Assembly: GCA_947628225.1 (NCBI GenBank)
Contig: CANQYY010000018.1
Coordinates: forward strand, 1-37,878
Length of the DNA: 37,878 nt
Direction: 5' to 3'
Source of the DNA: an uncultured Lachnospiraceae bacterium
GTDB taxonomy: Bacteria; Bacillota; Clostridia; Lachnospirales; Lachnospiraceae
Both the position numbers and the translations under genes were made by a program. This document shows, in pieces, positions 25,064 through 32,820 of the stretch. Every line of letters begins with the position of its first letter. Position 1 is the first letter of the stretch. The notes under the pieces are model-generated. The model saw nothing but the letters and a program-made list of their open reading frames with translations, made no database searches and had not been told where the DNA came from.

Positions 25064-25960
25064 ATGGATGGAATATTGAATGTCTACAAGGAGCGGGGAT
25101 ATACTTCCCATGATGTCGTAGCAAAATTGCGGGGAATCCTGAAAGAAAAAAAGATAGGCCATACCGGGACACTGGACCCGGAGGCAGTCGGCGTGCTGCC
25201 GGTCTGCGTCGGCAAAGCGACAAAGGTCTGCGAATTTCTGATCGAACAGGATAAGACCTATCTGGCGGAAGTGCGTCTGGGAATCACGACAGATACTCTG
25301 GATATGAGCGGGACAGTGCAAAAAAGGAGAGCGGTTTTAGTAACCTCGGAACAGTTGGTTTCGGCGCTGGAGGCTTTTACTGGAGAGATCAATCAGATTC
25401 CGCCGATGTACTCAGCGGTAAAAATAAAGGGAAAGAAACTTTATGAGCTGGCGAGAAAAGGGGAAATCGTTGAGAGAAAGCCAAGAACTGTCACGATACA
25501 TGAGATCAAGCTTATGGACGACAATCTGGAGGAAGGGGAATTTACCATTTTAGTTACCTGTTCCAAGGGGACTTACATACGCTCTCTTTGCGCCGATATC
25601 GGCGAGAAGCTGGGCTGCGGCGCCACAGTAAAATTACTGGAGAGAATCCGGGTGGGAAATTTTTCGATGGAAAATTCTATGACTCTGGGGATGATTCAAA
25701 GGTTTTGCCAGACCTCCTCTCCGGAACGGCTGCTGGATCCTATTGATTCTGTATTGGAACAATATGCCGCCTGCCGCGTATCCGGGGAAGGCATGCATTT
25801 TTTGGAAAATGGGAATCCGATAGCCGCCTCCTTCTGCGATTATGCGGCAGGGGACGGAGAAACGGTCCGGATGTACGACTGCCGGGGAGAGTTTTATGCC
25901 CTGTACCGGTATTGTGCTGACAGGAAAAGCTACCGCGCGGTAAAAATGTTTCATGGATAA
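25064..25960 (+). CDS. truB: tRNA pseudouridine-55 synthase
   Basis: A 298-residue protein. GHTGTLDPEAVGVLPVCVGKATK carries the catalytic Asp38; YLAEVRLGITTDTLD, PPMYSAVKIKGKKLYELAR and CSKGTYIRSLCADIGEKLG are the other TruB blocks, followed by a short PUA-like C-terminus. It makes pseudouridine 55 in the T-loop of tRNAs. No strong Shine-Dalgarno is visible; the start 3 bases after nrnA suggests translational coupling. Confidence 0.95.
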   Translation: MDGILNVYKERGYTSHDVVAKLRGILKEKKIGHTGTLDPEAVGVLPVCVGKATKVCEFLIEQDKTYLAEVRLGITTDTLDMSGTVQKRRAVLVTSEQLVSALEAFTGEINQIPPMYSAVKIKGKKLYELARKGEIVERKPRTVTIHEIKLMDDNLEEGEFTILVTCSKGTYIRSLCADIGEKLGCGATVKLLERIRVGNFSMENSMTLGMIQRFCQTSSPERLLDPIDSVLEQYAACRVSGEGMHFLENGNPIAASFCDYAAGDGETVRMYDCRGEFYALYRYCADRKSYRAVKMFHG

Positions 25961-25974
25961 AGGAATCAGACAGG

Positions 25975-26865
25975 ATGAAGATAATTACAGGTTTAGAGTT
26001 CAGATTGAAGAATACTGCCGTCTGCATCGGAAAATTTGACGGCATTCACAGAGGACACAGACTGCTTTTACAACAGGCAGGACAGTCCGGCCTGTCCACG
26101 GTTATGATGACATTCTTATTTCCGGACGGGACAAGTATTTACAGCAAAACGGAGAAACGGCTTTTGGCAGAAAAACTGGGAGTAGATATTCTGATTGAGA
26201 TCCCGGTCAGCAAAGAGTTTTTTGCCATGGAGGCAGAAAGCTTTATAAAGGATATTCTGGTTGAAAAATGCGGCGCGAAGGAAATCGTAGTGGGAGAGGA
26301 TTTTACCTTTGGCTGCCAGCGTAAGGGAGATGTGCGTTTGTTGGAAGACAGCGCTTCCCAGTATGGTTTTCAGGTATTTGCGTTTGAGAAACTGAAATAT
26401 GGAGGGGAGATTATCAGCAGCACGTCCATCCGGAAAAAAATCTCGGCGGGGCATATGTCCGAGGCAAATAATCTGCTGGGAGAACCCTATTTTATTTATG
26501 GAAAAGTGCAAAAGGGCAATCAGATCGGACGGACCATATCGGTACCCACCGCCAATATCTTGCCCGAAGCAGACAAGATACTGCCGCCCTTTGGCGTTTA
26601 CGCTATCCGGGCAACGCTCAGGGGTAAGCAATATAAGGGAGTGGGAAATATCGGGATTAAGCCAACCATACCCGGAGAAAATCCGGTGGGCGTAGAGGTG
26701 TGGCTGTTTGGCTATGAAGGAAACCTTTACGGAGAAAATATTACCGTATCGCTCTTAGAATTTCTGCGCCCGGAGAAACGGTTTGATTCTATCGGGGCGT
26801 TAAAGGAGCAGATTATGAAAGATGTGGCTTTGGCTCAGAAAATACTTTCTGCGCCAGATCCGTGA
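25975..26865 (+). CDS. ribF: Bifunctional riboflavin kinase / FAD synthetase
   Basis: A 296-residue two-domain enzyme. The FAD synthetase half begins with the nucleotidyltransferase motif CIGKFDGIHRGHR (FDGIHRGH at 21-28) and ends with SSTSIRKKI; the riboflavin kinase half starts near residue 165 with GRTISVPTANI, GVYAI and GVGNIGIKPT. It converts riboflavin to FMN and FAD. The ribosome site (AAGGA) is modest. Its last 53 bases overlap the 3' end of the MocR gene on the opposite strand, with no terminator between. Confidence 0.95.
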   Translation: MKIITGLEFRLKNTAVCIGKFDGIHRGHRLLLQQAGQSGLSTVMMTFLFPDGTSIYSKTEKRLLAEKLGVDILIEIPVSKEFFAMEAESFIKDILVEKCGAKEIVVGEDFTFGCQRKGDVRLLEDSASQYGFQVFAFEKLKYGGEIISSTSIRKKISAGHMSEANNLLGEPYFIYGKVQKGNQIGRTISVPTANILPEADKILPPFGVYAIRATLRGKQYKGVGNIGIKPTIPGENPVGVEVWLFGYEGNLYGENITVSLLEFLRPEKRFDSIGALKEQIMKDVALAQKILSAPDP

Positions 26866-28234
26866 TGCCCTCTTTGATCTGATTTTCCTCCAGATTGGCA
26901 AAACCAAGTAAATAAGTGGGAAGATAATCGGCAGGCACGTTGGCGTAATACTCCCTTAGGGAGCGCAGACGGATGCCGTTTTTATCTGCCCTTTTTTTCA
27001 GCTCTTCTTCTGTGAGGGCGCCATAGTAGTGGAGGATAATATAAAGCCCGGCATTATCGCCGGTAATATCGAATAAACCGTCGGGAAAGAGCCCGGTGAT
27101 ATACTCGATCATCCGGTCATGCTTTCCCTTATAGATTTTCCGCATCCGGTTGAGGTGCTTTTCAAAATACCCCTCCCGGATAAAGTCTGTCATAATTGCC
27201 TGTCCCATGCGGGAAACCGGACAGGCATAGCCGCTTAACCGGCGGCGGTAGCGCTCCATGAGAAGAGGGGGGAGTACCATATAGCCCATGCGGATAGCCG
27301 GGGAAACCGCTCTGGAAAAGGTACCGATATAAATGACTTTCTGGCTGTTGTCCAGGCTTTGGAGAGCCGGGATCGGCTTCCCCTTATAGCGGAATTCACT
27401 GTCATGGTCATCCTCGATAATGTAGCGGCTATCCTTCCGGGAAGCCCAGAATAACAGCTTTTGCCGTCTGGAAATTGGCATAACGCTGCCGGAAGGAAAC
27501 TGGTGGGTTGGCGTCACATAGCAAATATCTGCTGCTGTTTTTTCCAGACGCTCCACATCAAAACAATTCTTTTTTAGCGGAATATCCAAAACCCGGTAGC
27601 CGCCGGAGAGGAAAATCTGCCTGGCGCGCGGATAGCCGGGGTCTTCTAAGGCAATAACCGGTTTTCGCTCAAAAAGGATACAGAGCATCTGCAAAAGATA
27701 ATCCAGACCGGCGCCTACCACAATCGTTTCCGGCGAACAGTTGACGCCGCGGGAGCCGTGGAGATAGTCGGAGATGGCATGCCGGAGCTCCCTGTCGCCG
27801 AGCGGATCTCCCATCTGAAAGTTATCCGGATTATCTAATTGCCTTTTTCCTATTGATTTCCAGATAGAATAAGGAAAATGGGCAGTGTCAATGGCGTCCG
27901 GGTTAAAATCACAGGAGAGGGGGAGAGCCTGTTTTTCCCGGGAATGATGATTGGCCTTTTCCGGCTGCGACACGGGGAAATTCTGGGTATGGGTAAGAGG
28001 ATTGACAAAATACCCCCGTTTTTCTTTTGCCTCGACATATCCCTCGGATACCAGCTGGCTATAAGCCGCGTCCACCGTACTCCGGCTGACCTGCAGATGA
28101 GAGGCAAGGGAGCGGGAGGAGGGGAGTTTTTCTTGCCGGGCAAGACGGCCGCTCAGGATCTCCGCCTTAATATATTCATAGATCTGTACATAAATAGGCT
28201 GCCCGGAATCGGGATTAAATGAAATGGTAATCAT
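26813..28234 (-). CDS. MocR/GabR-type regulator (GntR HTH + aminotransferase-like domain)
   Basis: A 473-residue fusion: a GntR winged helix (~1-78; GQPIYVQIYEYIKAEILSGR, KLPSSRSLASHLQVSR, GYFV) and a class-I aminotransferase fold (~105-470). EDPGYPRAR, TPTHQFPSG and EDDHDSEFRY match MocR proteins such as GabR and PdxR, which use PLP as a ligand. Two positions differ: GTFSR (Arg308, codon AGA) replaces the usual GTFSK whose Lys binds PLP, and EDDHD has His277 for the usual Tyr. The start at 28234 has GGAGG 5 bases ahead; an ATG at 28246 overlaps that site. Divergent from the HAD gene, its likely target along with itself. Confidence 0.9.
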   Translation of the reverse strand: MITISFNPDSGQPIYVQIYEYIKAEILSGRLARQEKLPSSRSLASHLQVSRSTVDAAYSQLVSEGYVEAKEKRGYFVNPLTHTQNFPVSQPEKANHHSREKQALPLSCDFNPDAIDTAHFPYSIWKSIGKRQLDNPDNFQMGDPLGDRELRHAISDYLHGSRGVNCSPETIVVGAGLDYLLQMLCILFERKPVIALEDPGYPRARQIFLSGGYRVLDIPLKKNCFDVERLEKTAADICYVTPTHQFPSGSVMPISRRQKLLFWASRKDSRYIIEDDHDSEFRYKGKPIPALQSLDNSQKVIYIGTFSRAVSPAIRMGYMVLPPLLMERYRRRLSGYACPVSRMGQAIMTDFIREGYFEKHLNRMRKIYKGKHDRMIEYITGLFPDGLFDITGDNAGLYIILHYYGALTEEELKKRADKNGIRLRSLREYYANVPADYLPTYLLGFANLEENQIKEGITDLAQKVFSEPKPHLS

Positions 28235-28292
28235 CGTTTCCTCCATTAAAATATATCGTAAGTTTTGTCGTGTTTCCTATGTGCACAGCTTT

Positions 28293-28321
28293 ATTGTAGC
28301 AGAGTGAGGATAAAATGTCTA
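28293..28321 (-). promoter_or_regulatory. Promoter of the MocR-type regulator
   Basis: On the minus strand TAGACA (28316-28321), a 17-base spacer and TACAAT (28293-28298). Its -35 is only 4 bases from the -35 of the divergent HAD promoter. Confidence 0.6.
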
Positions 28322-28325
28322 TTCA

Positions 28326-28354
28326 TTGAAATCAGGGAAAAAACATGATATAGT
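28326..28354 (+). promoter_or_regulatory. Promoter of the HAD hydrolase gene
   Basis: TTGAAA at 28326-28331, a 17-base spacer and TATAGT at 28349-28354, followed by GGAGG at 28372-28376 and the ATG at 28383. Confidence 0.6.
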
Positions 28355-28382
28355 AAAAAAAATAACAGCATGGAGGAAAGAC

Positions 28383-29048
28383 ATGGAAGAAAAAGGAATG
28401 GAAAAGGTCATTGTTTTCGATATGGACGGCGTAATTTTCGACACGGAGAATCAGATTCTTGGCATATGGATCTACCTGGCGGGGAAATATGGCATCGAGG
28501 GGATTGAAACCGCTTTTTACCAGTGTATCGGTACGAACCGGGAAAAGACAAAGAAAATTATGTTAGAGCATTATGGGGAAAATTTCCCCTATGAAAAATT
28601 CCGGCAGGAGTCCAGTATGCTGTTTAAGGAGAGGACGGCTGCGGAAGGGATTCCGGTAAAGGCAGGGGTACGGGAGCTGCTTTCCTTTTTAAAAATTAAC
28701 GGGTACAGGCTCGGGCTTGCTTCCTCCACCAGATATGCGGTAGTAAAAGAAGAATTAGAGGGCGCCGGTCTTTTCGATTTTTTTGAAATCGTGGTGGGCG
28801 GCGATATGGTGCGGAGAAGTAAACCGGCGCCGGATATTTATCAGAAGGCATGTGAGGAACTTGCTGTGGAGCCGGAGAGGGCATATGCCGTTGAGGATTC
28901 AAAAAACGGCGTCCGCTCGGCAGTGGAAGCGGGACTGCGGGTATTTCTCATTCCCGATCTGATAGCTCCGGATGATGAAATGAAAAAAATGGCGTATCAG
29001 ATATATCCGGATCTGATTGAGCTCAGACGGCAGTTTTTTGCCAGATAA
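28383..29048 (+). CDS. HAD-superfamily hydrolase (beta-phosphoglucomutase/phosphatase-like)
   Basis: A 221-residue HAD protein with a helical C1 cap. VFDMDGVIFDTE carries the nucleophile Asp13 and acid/base Asp15; GLASST is motif II, SKPAPDIY motif III Lys, and VEDSKNGVRSAVEAG motif IV with the Mg-binding acidic pair. Close relatives are sugar-phosphate phosphatases and beta-phosphoglucomutases; the substrate cannot be read from sequence. The start has GGAGG 6 bases ahead. Its position opposite a MocR regulator suggests a role in whatever that regulator controls; a link to PLP metabolism is only speculation. Confidence 0.85.
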   Translation: MEEKGMEKVIVFDMDGVIFDTENQILGIWIYLAGKYGIEGIETAFYQCIGTNREKTKKIMLEHYGENFPYEKFRQESSMLFKERTAAEGIPVKAGVRELLSFLKINGYRLGLASSTRYAVVKEELEGAGLFDFFEIVVGGDMVRRSKPAPDIYQKACEELAVEPERAYAVEDSKNGVRSAVEAGLRVFLIPDLIAPDDEMKKMAYQIYPDLIELRRQFFAR

Positions 29049-29117
29049 AAAATCCCCCGAACCGATGGCCCGGCGCTGTATCGCTCCGGAGGATTCGGTT
29101 CGGGGGATGATTTTTTT
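29046..29117. terminator. Bidirectional terminator between HAD gene and glnN
   Basis: A perfect 14-bp stem (29052-29065 with 29095-29108) has a T-run at 29111-29117 on the plus side and an A-run at 29047-29052 that serves as T-run on the minus side. It ends both convergent genes. Confidence 0.9.
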
Positions 29118-29130
29118 ATATCTTGTTATT

Positions 29131-31263
29131 CTACACTTCAAAGAGCATATCACCGTAAGCCGGTACCGGCCAGTAGTCTTTATCGACTAAATCTTCCAGC
29201 GTGTCAATCGGCGCGCGGAGGTCGGCCATTGCTTTAAATACCGTATCACGGAAGAACTCAGCCTGCTCTTTTCCTTCTACCATGCCGGCGGCTTTTGCAT
29301 CTGCCTCCTTCAAAGCGTCCAGCGCTTTCTGTGCCTCTGCCAGAAGAGAAGAGCATTTTGTCAGCAGTGTTTTTTGTACCGATAAATCGGCGTCGGCACA
29401 GGCAGAGGAGATACTGTTGATAGACTCTGCCAGACTGGTCACATAGCTGATAACGGACGGGATATATTGTTTGGAAGCCATTTTGATCATTGTTTTTGCC
29501 TCAATATTAATAGCCTTGGCATATGCCTCATAGTTAATCTCGGCGCGGGACTCTAATTCCGTACGCGAGAATACATGCTGTCTTTCAAACATGGCAATCG
29601 TTTTTTCATTCGTCAGGGAAGCAGTGGCGTCTACCATTGTCCTCACATTGGGGAGTCCTCGTTTTTCTGCCTCCGCAATCCATTCGTCCGAATATCCGTT
29701 CCCGTTAAAGATAACCTTCTGGTGCTCTTTCAGGGTACTGCAGATCAATTCGTCTACTGCCTTGTCAAAATCGTCAGCCTTCTCCAACTGGTCAGCCATC
29801 TTCTCAAGAACATCGGCAACCGTAGCGTTTAATACGGTGTTAGCGCCGGCAATGGACATGGAAGATGCCACCATGCGGAATTCAAATTTATTTCCGGTAA
29901 AGGCGAATGGTGAAGTTCTGTTACGGTCGGTGGCGTCTTTGCGGATCGGCGGAATCGTCTGGACGCCGATATCCATTTTCTCTCCCTTGTTGCTGTGGGT
30001 AGCCGTACCGGTAGCAAGAATCTGCTCTACAATGTCTTCCAGCTGCTCGCCGAGGAAAATGGAAATAATAGCCGGCGGCGCCTCGTTTGCCCCAAGGCGG
30101 TGGTCATTGCCCGGATTGGAGGCAGACATGCGAAGCAGCGCGGCATGGTCGTCTACGGCGGCAATAACGGCAGTTAAAAACAATAAGAACTGCTTGTTGT
30201 CATAAGGGGCGGAGCCCGGACTTAACAGGTTCTTTCCGGTATCCGTAACAAGGGACCAGTTATCGTGTTTGCCGGAGCCATTTACGCCCGCAAATGGTTT
30301 TTCGTGCAGCAGGCACTCTAAATTATGGCGCCTTGCCACTTTTTTCATGGTTTCCATTACTAACTGGTTATGGTCCGTGGCAATATTGGCAGTACTGTAA
30401 ATCGGAGCCATCTCATGCTGCGCCGGAGCCACCTCGTTATGCTGCGTCTTGGAAAGAATGCCAAGTTTCCACAGCTCAATATTTAATTCTTTCATAAAGG
30501 AAGCCTGACGTTCTCTAATGCTTCCGAAATAATGGTCGTCTAATTCCTGTCCCTTTGGCGGCATAGAGCCAAATAAGGTACGGCCGGTAAAGATCAAGTC
30601 ATCGCGTTTCAAATACTGGTCGCGGTCAATCAGGAAATATTCCTGCTCCGGGCCGACAGAGCAGCTTACATTTTGGGTTTCCTCATCGCCAAACAATCTC
30701 AGCACCCGGACAGCCTGTTTACTGATAGCTTCCATGGAGCGGAGAAGAGGAGTCTTTTTATCCAGCGCTTCGCCGGTATAGGAGCAAAAGGCTGTTGGAA
30801 TACACAGCACCGTACCGATAGCATCTTCCCGGAGAAATGCCGGAGAGGTACAATCCCAGGCGGTATAGCCTCTTGCCTCGAAGGTTGCGCGAAGTCCGCC
30901 GGATGGGAATGATGAAGCATCCGGTTCGCCCTTAACTAACTCCTTTCCGGAAAATTCTAACACTGCCCGGGCATCCGATTCAGCGCTCAGAAATGAGTCA
31001 TGCTTTTCTGCCGTAACGCCGGTCATAGGCTGAAACCAGTGTGTGTAATGGGTAGCGCCGTTTTTCAGCGCCCATTCCTTCATGGCATGAGCGACGACAT
31101 TGGCTACATCACGGGTTAATTCTTCCCCGTTTTCCATTGTACTTTTCAGAGCAGCATAGGTTTTCTTTGGAAGATATTCCTGCATTACTTCATCATTGAA
31201 AACTTTTGTTCCGAAAACATCTTCAATTACATTTTTCTGCATAGTTAAATCCATCCTTCCCAT
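29131..31263 (-). CDS. glnN: Type III glutamine synthetase
   Basis: At 710 residues this matches GSIII, the large glutamine synthetase of Bacteroides and many Clostridia, which forms glutamine from glutamate, ammonia and ATP. GSIII-specific THWFQPMTGVTAEKHDSF is at 74-91; metal/substrate segments are GPEQEYFLID (~204-213), HNEVAPAQHE (~275-284) and GVNGSGKHDNWS (326-337). The start is uncertain: ATGs at 31263, 31254 and 31242 are in frame, each with a weak or awkwardly spaced ribosome site. The gene follows a leader that contains an intrinsic terminator, pointing to regulation by attenuation. Confidence 0.93.
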   Translation of the reverse strand: MGRMDLTMQKNVIEDVFGTKVFNDEVMQEYLPKKTYAALKSTMENGEELTRDVANVVAHAMKEWALKNGATHYTHWFQPMTGVTAEKHDSFLSAESDARAVLEFSGKELVKGEPDASSFPSGGLRATFEARGYTAWDCTSPAFLREDAIGTVLCIPTAFCSYTGEALDKKTPLLRSMEAISKQAVRVLRLFGDEETQNVSCSVGPEQEYFLIDRDQYLKRDDLIFTGRTLFGSMPPKGQELDDHYFGSIRERQASFMKELNIELWKLGILSKTQHNEVAPAQHEMAPIYSTANIATDHNQLVMETMKKVARRHNLECLLHEKPFAGVNGSGKHDNWSLVTDTGKNLLSPGSAPYDNKQFLLFLTAVIAAVDDHAALLRMSASNPGNDHRLGANEAPPAIISIFLGEQLEDIVEQILATGTATHSNKGEKMDIGVQTIPPIRKDATDRNRTSPFAFTGNKFEFRMVASSMSIAGANTVLNATVADVLEKMADQLEKADDFDKAVDELICSTLKEHQKVIFNGNGYSDEWIAEAEKRGLPNVRTMVDATASLTNEKTIAMFERQHVFSRTELESRAEINYEAYAKAINIEAKTMIKMASKQYIPSVISYVTSLAESINSISSACADADLSVQKTLLTKCSSLLAEAQKALDALKEADAKAAGMVEGKEQAEFFRDTVFKAMADLRAPIDTLEDLVDKDYWPVPAYGDMLFEV

Positions 31264-31287
31264 TATTTTATATTTCCTTTGGACGTG

Positions 31288-31327
31288 GTAAAAATAGAAA
31301 AAGGTGTCCTCCTGTAGAGAACACCTT
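31288..31327 (-). terminator. Intrinsic terminator in the glnN leader (attenuator)
   Basis: Read on the minus strand, an 11-bp stem with one G.U pair (31327-31317 with 31311-31301) and a 5-base loop is followed by TTTTTCTATTTTT. On the plus strand the same pair would be a C.A mismatch, so the structure is oriented toward glnN. It begins about 38 bases before the glnN start, leaving no room for a promoter between. Confidence 0.75.
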
Positions 31328-31354
31328 CGTCCTTGCCAAACGTACTATGTGTAT

Positions 31355-31383
31355 ACCATAGCACTTCTTCATAAAAATGTAAA
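31355..31383 (-). promoter_or_regulatory. Promoter of glnN
   Basis: On the minus strand TTTACA (31378-31383), a 17-base spacer and TATGGT (31355-31360). An imperfect dyad at 31342-31364 covers the -10 and could be an operator. The start near 31348 lies upstream of the leader terminator. Confidence 0.6.
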
Positions 31384-31400
31384 GCGTTTTTTTAAAAAAA

Positions 31401-32645
31401 TTAATTATTACGCTCCCACATTTTGTTCCCGAAGGTTTCCAGCCACATATCGGATACATTCCTTATTGTATCAGAAAAGACAGATTTTTCAATGCTTTCC
31501 GCAGGAAAAACAATCTCCTTTTTATACAATCTTCCATTGATATAGAAAGAAACGCTCCCGATACCGGTGTTTTCCCGGATAGGGGCATACAGTTTGGAAG
31601 GCAGGTCGTATTTCACGGTAATCGCATCAAAACGACTGAGGAGGGTGCGGGGGACAGCCGGCTGCTTACAGGCGACAAAGGTTTTTTTCCCTTCCTCTAC
31701 CGGGATTTTTGCGGCAGTAAGATCCTGGAGGGGAAACTCAGCCTGTTTATAATAGGAAAAGCCATAATCCATAAGCTCTCTTGTATCCATCCATTTGTAG
31801 CTTTTATTTGGCGGCCATCCGCTGGCAAGGACGCAGCTTGTCAGGGTAATCTGGTTTCTCCTTGACGCCCCCACAAAGCAGTAACCGGCATTCCCGGTAA
31901 ATCCTGTTTTGATTCCCAGAGCCCCGTCATAATAAGAAAGAAAGGCGTCCTTATTGGATAACGAATAGGAATGTTTACCGCTCAGATCGGTAAAACTGTG
32001 GGATTTTGTCTGGATGATCGAGCAAAAGGTTTTATTTTTAATGGCATAGGCCGCAAGACGGCACATATCCGCAGGGGTACTGTAATGTTCCTTTGAATCC
32101 AGGCCATTAGGCGTGACAAAATGAGTAGAGTTCATGCCGAGCGCCTTTGCTTTTTTATTCATAAGGAGGGCAAAACCCTCTACAGAACCACCCAGATGTT
32201 CGGCTATGGCTACGGCAGTATCATTGTGGGATTCCAGCATAAGGGAGTATAACAAATCTTTCATATGGTAACGGCAGCCTTTTTTCATGCCAAGATGAAC
32301 TTTGGGCATAGAAGCGGCATAGGAGCTGGCGGTAACGGTATCGGAAAGTTTTCCGGACTCCAGGACTAAAAGGGCGGTCATAATTTTTGTTGTGCTTGCC
32401 ATTGCCGCTTTTTTCGTATATTCTTTCCCGTACAGGATGCGTCCGGAAGCGGCGTCTGCGACACAGGCATACCGGGCATGCAGAGAAAGCGGCGGCGGCG
32501 CCGTGGCGGTTGCCGCAATATGGATTTGCGGTTCCGGCAGACGGGCAGCGGGGGTTTCCTCAGGGATATGGCGCGGCATAAAAAAAATACCGGCTGCCAT
32601 CAGCAGTAGTAAAAGAATGAAACAGGGTATTTGGGATAGTTTCAT
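31401..32645 (-). CDS. dacF: D-alanyl-D-alanine carboxypeptidase (PBP5/DacF family)
   Basis: A 414-residue exported penicillin-binding protein. A hydrophobic N-terminal segment (~7-23) acts as signal peptide or anchor. The serine peptidase S11 motifs are complete: STTK (Ser84, Lys87), SHN (139-141) and KTG (246-248). The C-terminal ~110 residues form the beta-rich PBP5 tail domain. It trims D-Ala from peptidoglycan stem peptides outside the membrane. AGGTGG lies 6 bases before the ATG. The symbol denotes the family; which of several paralogues this is cannot be said. No own terminator is seen before the glnN promoter. Confidence 0.9.
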   Translation of the reverse strand: MKLSQIPCFILLLLLMAAGIFFMPRHIPEETPAARLPEPQIHIAATATAPPPLSLHARYACVADAASGRILYGKEYTKKAAMASTTKIMTALLVLESGKLSDTVTASSYAASMPKVHLGMKKGCRYHMKDLLYSLMLESHNDTAVAIAEHLGGSVEGFALLMNKKAKALGMNSTHFVTPNGLDSKEHYSTPADMCRLAAYAIKNKTFCSIIQTKSHSFTDLSGKHSYSLSNKDAFLSYYDGALGIKTGFTGNAGYCFVGASRRNQITLTSCVLASGWPPNKSYKWMDTRELMDYGFSYYKQAEFPLQDLTAAKIPVEEGKKTFVACKQPAVPRTLLSRFDAITVKYDLPSKLYAPIRENTGIGSVSFYINGRLYKKEIVFPAESIEKSVFSDTIRNVSDMWLETFGNKMWERNN

Positions 32646-32731
32646 AAACAGCCACCTGACAAATCGTTACAACAATATATGAAACAAGCATTTGTCCTAT
32701 TCATTTTTTGAGAAAAAAAACGAAAAAAGAG

Positions 32732-32760
32732 TTGCTATTTGAGGAGAAAAGATATACAAT
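32732..32760 (+). promoter_or_regulatory. Promoter of the decarboxylase operon
   Basis: TTGCTA at 32732-32737, a 17-base spacer and TACAAT at 32755-32760, about 60 bases ahead of the first gene. The 32646-32796 gap otherwise holds only AT-rich sequence. Confidence 0.6.
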
Positions 32761-32820
32761 TAAAATCGGATAAAATTTGAGTTTTACATAAAAACAATGA
32801 GTAAAAATGGAGGGCTGGAA

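Noticed and set aside
31288..31364. ANTAR-type dual-hairpin target in the glnN leader
   Set aside because: The two possible hairpins have 5- and 7-base loops and lack the A1/G4 hexaloop pattern, and the first overlaps the -10 box.
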